Shown: positions 6,211 to 11,851 of the stretch, piece by piece
Numbering within the stretch: the stretch's first letter is position 1
Layout of the letters: each line of letters begins with the position of its first letter
Source of the DNA: UBA3700 sp963592135
GTDB lineage: Bacteria; Bacillota; Clostridia; Christensenellales; UBA3700
Assembly (NCBI GenBank): GCA_963592135.1
Contig: CAVAVP010000009.1
Location: 1 to 11,851, forward strand
Direction of reading: 5' to 3'
DNA: 11,851 nt
Position numbers and translations under genes: made by a program
Notes under the pieces: generated by a model
The model's input: only the letters and a program-made list of their open reading frames with translations
Told to the model about the DNA's origin: nothing
Database searches by the model: none

Positions 6211-6945
6211 ATGGCAGTAGTAGAAATGAAGAGCCTATTAGAGGCAGGCGTACACTTTGGACATTTAAAGAAAGTTTGGAATCCAAAGATGAAGAAGTAC
6301 ATCTTCCAAAAGGAAGAAAGAAGTGATATTCACGTTATCAACCTAGATATCACAGTAGAGCTTATTGAAAAAGCTTATGAATTTGTTAAAGAGCAAGTTA
6401 AAGCTGGAAAGACAGTTTTATTTGTTGGAACAAAGAAACAAGCTCAAGATGCTATCAAAGAAGAAGCTGAAAGATGTGGTATGTTCTATATGAACCAAAG
6501 ATGGTTAGGTGGAACATTAACAAACTTTGAAACAGTTAAGAAGAGAATTAATAGATTAAACTATATTAATCAACAAGAATTAACAGGTGCTTTTAGTTTA
6601 TTACCAAAGAAAGAAGTTGCTTTACTTGTAGCTGAAAGAGATAAATTACAATTAAACTTAGGTGGTATCAAGACTATGACATCTCTTCCAGGTGTTATGT
6701 TTGTTGTAGATATCAACAAAGAAGCAAACGCTATTAAAGAAGCAAAGAAATTAGGAATCCCTGTAGTTGGTTTAGTAGATACTAACTGTGATCCATCACT
6801 TGTAGATTATGTAATCCCAGGTAATGATGATGCTATAAGATCAGTTAAGTTAATTGCTAGTATTATTGCTGATGCAGTAATCGCTGCTAACGAAGGCGAA
6901 ACATTCGAGAATGAAGAAGCTCCAGAAGCTCCTGTTCAAGATTAA
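6211..6945 (+). CDS. rpsB: 30S ribosomal protein S2
   Basis: Ribosomal protein S2 (uS2) binds the back of the 30S head/body junction late in assembly, next to S1 where present, and is needed for mRNA binding. The 244 residues carry the family signatures: LLEAGVHFGH at the N-terminus, NPKMKKYIF, VLFVGTKKQAQ, QRWLGGTLTNF, LPGVMFVVD, and IPVVGLVDTNCDP. The length is normal for the family. The stretch after FGH reads LKKVWNPKM rather than the usual QTRRWNPKM, and the segment after YIF is slightly longer than in common S2 proteins; both are mild divergences. The acidic C-terminal tail (EGETFENEEAPEAPVQD) is typical of Bacillota. AAGGAG at 6196-6201 sets the start. The gene leads an operon with tsf (20 bases downstream) and pyrH, behind a strong promoter and a structured leader. 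Confidence 0.98.
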   Translation: MAVVEMKSLLEAGVHFGHLKKVWNPKMKKYIFQKEERSDIHVINLDITVELIEKAYEFVKEQVKAGKTVLFVGTKKQAQDAIKEEAERCGMFYMNQRWLGGTLTNFETVKKRINRLNYINQQELTGAFSLLPKKEVALLVAERDKLQLNLGGIKTMTSLPGVMFVVDINKEANAIKEAKKLGIPVVGLVDTNCDPSLVDYVIPGNDDAIRSVKLIASIIADAVIAANEGETFENEEAPEAPVQD

Positions 6946-6965
6946 TTCATAAAGGAGAAATAAGT

Positions 6966-7832
6966 ATGTTTACAGCTAAAGATGTAATGGCATTACGTGA
7001 AAAAACAGGCGTTGGTATGATGGATTGCAAAAAAGCATTAACAGAAGCTAACGGTGATATGGAAAAAGCAGTAGAACTTTTAAGAGAAAAAGGAAAGGCT
7101 ACAAGTGAAAAGAGAGCAGCTAAAATTGCTTCACAAGGTATTGTTGATTCTTATATCAAAAATGGTGTTGGTGTTTTAGTTGAAGTTAACTGTGAATCAG
7201 ACTTCGTTGCTCGTGGTGAACAATACAAGACATATGTTCAAACAGTTGCTAAGTATATTGCTGAAAATGACGTAAAGAGTGTTGAAGAAGTTCAAACAGC
7301 TCTTGCTGATTTAACAACAGAAGCAATTGGTAAGATAGGTGAAAAAATTTCTATTCGTAGATATTCAAAGTATATTGCAAATGGTACAGATGTATCAAGT
7401 TACATTCATATGGGCGGAGCAATCGGAGTTTTAGTTGAAACAAAGGGTGCTTCAGAAGATTTAGCTCATGATATCGCTTTACAAATCGCAGCCGCAGCTC
7501 CAAGTTATGTAAATAGCTCAGAAGTTCCAGCTGAAGTATTAGAAAAGGAAAAAGAAATTCAATTAGCTACAGCATTAAATGATCCAAAGAATGCTTCTAA
7601 GCCAAAAGAAATTCTAGAGAAGATGATCGTTGGTAAGATGAACAAGTTCTATAAGGATATCTGCTTAGTAGATCAAGCTTTCGTTAAAGACCCATCAGTT
7701 TCTGTAAAAGATATATTAAAAGGCGCAGAGGTTGTTAGATTCTCTCGTCTAGTTATGGGTGAAGGTTTAGAAAAGAAAGAAGAAAATCTACAAGATGAAG
7801 TTGCTAAACAAATTGAAGGTTTGAAGAAATAG
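6966..7832 (+). CDS. tsf: Elongation factor Ts
   Basis: EF-Ts is the guanine nucleotide exchange factor of EF-Tu: it displaces Mg and GDP so that EF-Tu can be recharged with GTP. The 288-residue length is normal. The N-terminal UBA-like domain shows VMALREKTGVGMMDCKKAL (residues 7-25). The core contains CESDFVAR (76-83), the counterpart of the TDFV motif whose Asp-Phe inserts into EF-Tu. Later, two core subdomains include HMGGAIGVLVE and the ending VVRFSRLVMGEGLEKKEE. AAAGGAG (6951-6957) lies eight bases before the ATG. The gene sits 20 bases after rpsB with no terminator between them, so the pair is co-transcribed, as in most bacteria. Nothing is unusual about the protein. Confidence 0.98.
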   Translation: MFTAKDVMALREKTGVGMMDCKKALTEANGDMEKAVELLREKGKATSEKRAAKIASQGIVDSYIKNGVGVLVEVNCESDFVARGEQYKTYVQTVAKYIAENDVKSVEEVQTALADLTTEAIGKIGEKISIRRYSKYIANGTDVSSYIHMGGAIGVLVETKGASEDLAHDIALQIAAAAPSYVNSSEVPAEVLEKEKEIQLATALNDPKNASKPKEILEKMIVGKMNKFYKDICLVDQAFVKDPSVSVKDILKGAEVVRFSRLVMGEGLEKKEENLQDEVAKQIEGLKK

Positions 7833-7870
7833 TTTAAACTACAAAAAAAAAGATAATTTCGGAGAATATT

Positions 7871-8572
7871 ATGACTTACAAAAGAGTAATTATTAAAATT
7901 AGCGGTGAGGCATTAGCCGGAGATAAAGGATTTGGCCTAGATAACGTAACAATTGAAGGTGTTGTTGCTCAAATAAAGAAAGTAGTTGAACTTGGCACCG
8001 ATGTTGGTTTAGTTATAGGTGGTGGAAATTTCTGGAGAGGTAAACAACATGACTCTCACATGGATAGATCTGCAGCCGATCATATGGGAATGCTTGCTAC
8101 TATAATGAATGCTATTGCTATGCAAGATGCATTGGAAGCAGCCGGAATTCAAACAAGAGTTCAAACTGCATTAACAATTACTAGAATTGCTGAGCCATAT
8201 ATTTTACGTAAAGCAATTAGACATTTAGAAAAGGGAAGAGTGGTAATCTTTGCCGCTGGTACAGGAAACCCATTCTTCTCAACAGATACAGCTGCTTCTC
8301 TTCGTGCAGCTGAAATACACGCTGATGCATTGTTGTTAGCAAAAAATATTGATGGTGTATATAACTCTGATCCAAAGAAGAATCATGATGCTAAAAAATA
8401 CGATGAAATCACATTTAAAGATGTTATAGCTCAAGGATTACAAGCTATGGATACAACTGCAGTTACACTTTGTATGGAAAATAATATTCCAGTAGTAGCC
8501 TTTGGTTTAAAAGAAAAAGATGGTATTGTTAAAGCCGCCATGGGCGAAAAAATTGGAACTTTAATTCATTAA
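7871..8572 (+). CDS. pyrH: Uridylate (UMP) kinase
   Basis: Bacterial UMP kinase phosphorylates UMP to UDP with ATP, an essential step of pyrimidine nucleotide synthesis; the enzyme is hexameric, activated by GTP and inhibited by UTP in studied species. It belongs to the amino acid kinase fold, unrelated to eukaryotic UMP/CMP kinases. The 233 residues show the phosphate-binding KISGEAL (9-15), GGGNFWRG (50-57), the UMP-site region DRSAADHMGM (65-74), and GTGNPFFSTDTAA (130-142), all hallmarks of PyrH. GGAG at 7861-7864 is six bases before the ATG. The gene lies 38 bases after tsf with no terminator, so it belongs to the rpsB operon. The usual follower frr (ribosome recycling factor) is not present; a lipoprotein gene comes next after 58 bases without a convincing terminator. 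Confidence 0.98.
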   Translation: MTYKRVIIKISGEALAGDKGFGLDNVTIEGVVAQIKKVVELGTDVGLVIGGGNFWRGKQHDSHMDRSAADHMGMLATIMNAIAMQDALEAAGIQTRVQTALTITRIAEPYILRKAIRHLEKGRVVIFAAGTGNPFFSTDTAASLRAAEIHADALLLAKNIDGVYNSDPKKNHDAKKYDEITFKDVIAQGLQAMDTTAVTLCMENNIPVVAFGLKEKDGIVKAAMGEKIGTLIH

Positions 8573-8630
8573 AATTTCCAAAAGATAAGGGTTTTGTTAG
8601 GGTAAATATTGAAGTTTTAGGAGTCTAGAA

Positions 8631-10241
8631 ATGAAAAAATCTAGATTACTATCATATGGTTTGATAGTATTTATAATTATCTTAATGTCACTTGTTTTAG
8701 TATCTTGTAAAAAAGATGCTGATGTTTACACAAATACTACAAATCAAACTTATTCCGTTTCTATCTATATAGGTGATTATTTATATTATCAAGACACAGT
8801 AGAAGCAAATTCACAAATAGAAAAACCGGAAATCACAGAATATGGCGGTTATACTATAACTGGTTGGTACGATAATAATAATTTTTTATTTTTCCCTTAT
8901 ACAGTTAATAAAGATGTTGTTATAAAAGCATCAATATCAAAAAATATTGATGTGGAGTTTTACGTAGATAATGTTAAAACATCAAGTGCTTTTTATTCTA
9001 CGAAAGGATCGATTAATGCCCCTGAATCTCCAAGAAAAACTGGATATAAATTTAAAGGATGGGCAATTGATGGCAATATTATTAGTTTTCCATATTCCGT
9101 TTCTAAATTTTCAAAAGATATAGAAACAGTTAGAATTGATGCGATTTTTGAAAAAACAAATAATGTTTCATTCTATGTAGATGGCACGCTTTATTCATCA
9201 CAAGAGTTATTAAATGGAGAAAAAGTTTTACCAGCATCGGCCCCTATAAAAGAAAATAAAAAATTTTTATTTTGGACAGATGAAAATGGTGAAGTTTTCA
9301 GCGAAAGTATTATAAACAATGAGGATTTAAAATATTATGCGGTGTTTGAAGATATATTTTATACGGTTAAATATTATGTTGGATCTTCAGCTACATTGTA
9401 TAAAACTATAACTACAAAAAAATATGCTGTGAACTTAAATTATACGGACGCTAAATATTTTTATGGCTGGTATACAGACAAAAGTTTTACAACAAAATTT
9501 GATTTTTCAAAACCTATAACTGAAAATACAAGCATATATGGAAAAACAATAACATCTAATTTTGATATATTAAAATCTTATGGAACTACACAAACATTAA
9601 ATTTGGATACAACAAATTTCCAAAATTTATATGAGTTTAATGCAATATATCATACAAGTTTATCTATTTCTGTTAGAAATAATAATGTAACAACTACTTA
9701 TTCCTTTAAATGTAAAAACAATAAATATGTAACTATAACTTATGATATGTTTAATGGTCTTATAACAGGAGTATATGGTTCTAATGATGCAAAAATTTCA
9801 ATAAGCCTTACAAAATATAATTACGAAAATATAGATTATACAAGTTATACTTCAACTGATGTAGTTGCTGATGCTTATTATAATAGGGCTTTAAAACAAT
9901 TAGGATTAAAAATTGCTAGTGAGGTTGGAAATAAAATTCATAATGAATATTTAAACTTTATACAAGATTTTGATTCAACTATAACGTATGAGAATTTTGT
10001 AATTCCAGAATTTACAGCAACTGTTGAAAAATCAGGTAAAAATATAAATATAACATCAAGTGAATCTTTTGTTTCGTGTCTTATATCTTATAACGAAAAA
10101 GATGTATATTTTGAAGAAAATAGCAATAATGTTATCTTTAGCAATATTAATAAAGGAACTTATACGATTGAACTTACATACAAATATACATATAAAAACA
10201 ATAATTTCTTTTTAATAAAATCTTTTATAATTAACAATTAG
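8631..10241 (+). CDS. Surface lipoprotein with four InlB B-type repeats
   Basis: This 536-residue exported protein has a type II signal peptide: basic MKKSR start, hydrophobic core at residues 9-24, and lipobox L23-V-S-C26, so Cys26 should be lipidated and anchored to the outer face of the membrane. Residues 41-305 hold four diverged Listeria-Bacteroides (InlB B, Flg_new) repeats, each with an F/I-Y-V/I opening strand and a G/F-W motif. Residues about 306-536 form a Ser/Thr/Asn/Tyr-rich region of no family I know; its last 80 residues look like a beta-sandwich. Such repeats occur in surface adhesins and cell-wall-associated proteins; the ligand is unknown. AGGAG (8619-8623) sets the start. 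No clear promoter is visible in the 58 bases after pyrH, so transcription may continue from the rpsB operon, although expression at that level would be surprising for this protein. Confidence 0.88.
   Translation: MKKSRLLSYGLIVFIIILMSLVLVSCKKDADVYTNTTNQTYSVSIYIGDYLYYQDTVEANSQIEKPEITEYGGYTITGWYDNNNFLFFPYTVNKDVVIKASISKNIDVEFYVDNVKTSSAFYSTKGSINAPESPRKTGYKFKGWAIDGNIISFPYSVSKFSKDIETVRIDAIFEKTNNVSFYVDGTLYSSQELLNGEKVLPASAPIKENKKFLFWTDENGEVFSESIINNEDLKYYAVFEDIFYTVKYYVGSSATLYKTITTKKYAVNLNYTDAKYFYGWYTDKSFTTKFDFSKPITENTSIYGKTITSNFDILKSYGTTQTLNLDTTNFQNLYEFNAIYHTSLSISVRNNNVTTTYSFKCKNNKYVTITYDMFNGLITGVYGSNDAKISISLTKYNYENIDYTSYTSTDVVADAYYNRALKQLGLKIASEVGNKIHNEYLNFIQDFDSTITYENFVIPEFTATVEKSGKNINITSSESFVSCLISYNEKDVYFEENSNNVIFSNINKGTYTIELTYKYTYKNNNFFLIKSFIINN
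8751..9545 (+). repeat. Four tandem InlB B-type protein repeats
   Basis: Within the lipoprotein, residues 41-305 contain four units of 65-71 residues aligned by their tryptophans W79, W144, W215 and W280 (spacings 65, 71, 65). Each unit begins with a strand such as YSVSIYI, VEFYVDN, VSFYVDG or VKYYVGS. The repeats are visible in protein only; the DNA copies are well diverged, so this is an old duplication. Confidence 0.65.
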
Positions 10242-10311
10242 TAAATTCGAAATTATATTAACTTAAAGTGCATAATTAACCAAAAAAATAAAATAATTAA
10301 AAGAAAGATAA

Positions 10312-10347
10312 TTGCTATGCTAAAAAAATAATATGGCAAGTTTTTTT
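10312..10347 (+). terminator. Likely intrinsic terminator of the lipoprotein gene
   Basis: TTGCTAT (10312-10318) pairs with ATGGCAA (10333-10339), seven pairs with one G-U, around a 14-base A-rich loop. One G and then seven T (10341-10347) follow. It lies 70 bases after the stop. The stem is weak but the layout is right. Confidence 0.6.
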
Positions 10348-10494
10348 ATATGAAATAATATCGCAAAATTCTGTGTATAGTATTAAAATACTAAATATAG
10401 ATAAGGGAATATAGGAATATTTGAACTAGAAGTTAACAATGATATAAAAGGAATAAAACTTTTGAAGAAAATATATAAAATTTTTGTTAATTGT

Positions 10495-10523
10495 TTTATT
10501 TTCGAATAATGCAATAGTATAAT
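10495..10523 (+). promoter_or_regulatory. Promoter of the hydrolase gene
   Basis: TATAAT at 10518-10523 is a consensus -10. The -35 at 17-base spacing is the weak TTTATT (10495-10500). The predicted start near 10530 leaves a leader of about 23 bases ahead of the ATG at 10553. A promoter is needed here because a terminator precedes the gene. Confidence 0.5.
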
Positions 10524-10552
10524 ATCCTTATAAATAGTCAAAAAGGAAAAAA

Positions 10553-11713
10553 ATGAAAAAAGTACTATCTAAAATTTTAAAAACTTTGTTAATTATATTA
10601 TTAGTCATTTTAATTGTTTTATTTAGCATATATTTTTTTGTGTTACAATATCCTGAAATTAAAGAAAACCCAAAAATTGACAAGTGGTATAGAGTTTCAG
10701 ATAAAGCAATGAAAGATTCAGAAGGGAATAGTTATCATGCTTTATTTAAAAAAGGAAGTGAAAATAATGTTCTAGTTTACTTTGCTGGGGGTGGCGTTAG
10801 TATAAATGAGGAATCAGCAAAAAATGACAATTATAACACTAAAGAAGTAAAACCCGATTATTTAGCAAATGTAACTATGAATATGGGAGGATTGGCTAGT
10901 GATGTTGAAGGTAGCCCATTTAAAAATTGGACTATGATATTATTTCCTTATGCAACAGGTGATTTTCATGCAGGAACAGGAGAGTTTAAATATATAGATA
11001 AAGATGGAAAAGAAAAAATACTTTATCATAATGGATATAATAATTATACCTTGGCTATGAAGGAAATATTAGAAAAAACAGGAATAGGAAATCCAGACAA
11101 AGTAGTAGTTACAGGATATAGCGCAGGAGGTTTTGCAGCCGCTTTGCTTTCAGATGATATATATACAAACTATTTTCCTAATGCTAAAAGTAAAAATGTA
11201 TTAGTAGATGCAGCTTTATTGCTTTATGATGACTGGCATAACGTTGCAACAAATGTATGGAAAACACCACAAAGCATATCAGATAAATTAGTTACAAATA
11301 ATTTAACATTAGATTGTTTAAAAGCATTAAATGAAAAATATGGAGATAATATTCATTTATTATTTGATTCTTCAACTAGAGATGGAGATTTAGCACAGGC
11401 ACAAAGTTATTTAGACACAGGAGTTATGGATATTAATGAGGAATTAGGTGATGTATATCAACAAAAATTAAAGGCTACAATTTCAGAATTAAAAAAAGCT
11501 AATGTTAGCTTATTTATATGGGATGGTTTAAGTTGGTATAATGATACAAGAAACTTAACAGCACATACAATAATTGCAACCTCAACAGTATGGGTTCCAT
11601 TTGAAGAACAAAACAAGTCTATTGCACAATGGCTAAATGAAGCAATTGACGGGAATCTAATAGATTATGGACTTGATTTGGTAAATAAAGAATATCCAAA
11701 AACCGAAAATTAA
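10553..11713 (+). CDS. Membrane-anchored serine hydrolase, pectin acetylesterase/Notum type
   Basis: This 386-residue protein has a single N-terminal hydrophobic segment (residues 12-31) after a basic start. There is no lipobox or clear cleavage site, so it is probably a signal anchor with the enzyme outside the cell. The alpha/beta-hydrolase domain matches the pectin acetylesterase/Notum pattern. It has an oxyanion-hole motif YFAGGGVS (76-83), the PYATGDFHAG region (132-141), a HNGYNNY motif (159-165), and the nucleophile S190 in GYSAGG. Likely Asp and His partners are D272 in LLFDSS and H338 in TAHT. Family members remove acyl groups from polysaccharides (acetyl from pectin) or, in animal Notum, palmitoleate from Wnt. 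Here the substrate may be an acetylated glycan or cell-wall polymer, which is inference. AAAAGGA (10541-10547) sets the start. It has its own promoter. The plant-enzyme disulfides are absent; only C255 is present. Confidence 0.82.
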   Translation: MKKVLSKILKTLLIILLVILIVLFSIYFFVLQYPEIKENPKIDKWYRVSDKAMKDSEGNSYHALFKKGSENNVLVYFAGGGVSINEESAKNDNYNTKEVKPDYLANVTMNMGGLASDVEGSPFKNWTMILFPYATGDFHAGTGEFKYIDKDGKEKILYHNGYNNYTLAMKEILEKTGIGNPDKVVVTGYSAGGFAAALLSDDIYTNYFPNAKSKNVLVDAALLLYDDWHNVATNVWKTPQSISDKLVTNNLTLDCLKALNEKYGDNIHLLFDSSTRDGDLAQAQSYLDTGVMDINEELGDVYQQKLKATISELKKANVSLFIWDGLSWYNDTRNLTAHTIIATSTVWVPFEEQNKSIAQWLNEAIDGNLIDYGLDLVNKEYPKTEN

Positions 11714-11726
11714 TAAATTAGAAATA

Positions 11727-11781
11727 GTTAAATTTTTAAAATTTAACAACGTTTTTTTGCGTTGAAAAGGTGTTTTTTTTT
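11727..11781 (+). terminator. Possible terminator after the hydrolase gene
   Basis: GTTAAATTT (11727-11735) pairs with AAATTTAAC (11739-11747) around a three-base loop. A second small hairpin CAACG/CGTTG (11747-11751, 11760-11764) encloses a T-tract, and nine T follow at 11773-11781. The elements suggest termination, but no single stem directly abuts the final T-tract, so the exact terminator is unclear. Nothing else is seen from here to the window end. Confidence 0.45.
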
Positions 11782-11851
11782 GTAAATAAGTAAAAAAAAT
11801 ACATAAATAACATTGAGTGTTATAGCATAATATTTTTGCTACTTTTTCTTA

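Larger units (their letters stand above)
10242..10552. other. Intergenic region of 311 bases between lipoprotein and hydrolase genes
   Basis: Very AT-rich. It contains the likely lipoprotein terminator (10312-10347), a seven-pair inverted repeat with a two-base loop (10378-10393, arms TAGTATT and AATACTA), and a -10 box at 10518. A TTG at 10462 behind AAAGGA opens only about 16 codons and is not called as a gene. I see no tRNA or other RNA gene. Confidence 0.6.

Noticed and set aside
10378..10393. Seven-pair inverted repeat as an operator
   Set aside because: A/T-only apart from one pair, and about 125 bases upstream of the promoter -10 box; expected by chance in this composition.
10447..10509. 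Short TTG-started frame behind AAAGGA (about 16 codons), resembling a signal-peptide start
   Set aside because: Too short, with no recognisable product; chance is likely in such AT-rich sequence, although a remnant of an older gene cannot be excluded.
1..11851. CRISPR arrays, insertion sequences, tRNA or rRNA genes
   Set aside because: No regularly spaced direct repeats, transposase motifs, terminal inverted repeats or cloverleaf-like stretches were found.
1..11851. Genetic code 4 (TGA as Trp)
   Set aside because: All Trp residues are TGG, and complete conserved proteins such as S2, EF-Ts and UMP kinase contain no in-frame TGA.

Overview
The window comes from a low-GC, AT-rich Gram-positive-type genome (Bacillota, or a Mollicutes-adjacent lineage). 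The evidence is A/T-rich codon choice, strong AGGAGG-type ribosome binding sites, hairpin-plus-T-tract terminators, a DUF1292 (YrzB-like) gene, a lipoprotein with Listeria-Bacteroides (InlB B-type) repeats, and the order rpsB-tsf-pyrH. The standard code fits. Every Trp in the predicted proteins is TGG and no gene is broken by in-frame TGA. All convincing genes lie on the + strand.

Region 1 (1-5136) is a tightly packed operon that enters from the left. It holds the C-terminal part of a large helical protein of unknown function, a vWA protein with a degraded metal site, a PP2C phosphatase, an unusual Ser/Thr protein kinase with a long N-terminal extension, and a second vWA protein with an intact MIDAS. 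It ends at a strong terminator. vWA plus PP2C plus STK matches the TerY-P triad known from comparative genomics of Ter-type stress and conflict systems. The paired active and inactive vWA proteins and the unidentified helical partner make this variant the most interesting part of the window. No TerB, TerC, TerD or TerZ gene is visible. The reading I favour is that kinase and phosphatase set the phosphorylation state of a partner, with the vWA proteins as Mg-dependent and Mg-independent scaffolds.

Region 2 (5137-6015) holds two small monocistronic genes: a 76-residue protein of unknown function and an acidic DUF1292 protein with an unusual Cys-rich tail. Each has its own terminator, and the DUF1292 gene has a good sigma-A-type promoter.

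Region 3 (6016-8572) is housekeeping: an extended -10 promoter, a structured leader, then rpsB (ribosomal protein S2), tsf (EF-Ts) and pyrH (UMP kinase). The usual next gene, frr, is absent here.

Region 4 (8573-11851) encodes the cell surface: a lipoprotein with four InlB-type repeats, possibly read through from pyrH, with a terminator about 70 bases downstream; then a 311-base spacer with a promoter; then a membrane-anchored serine hydrolase of the pectin acetylesterase/Notum type and a possible terminator.
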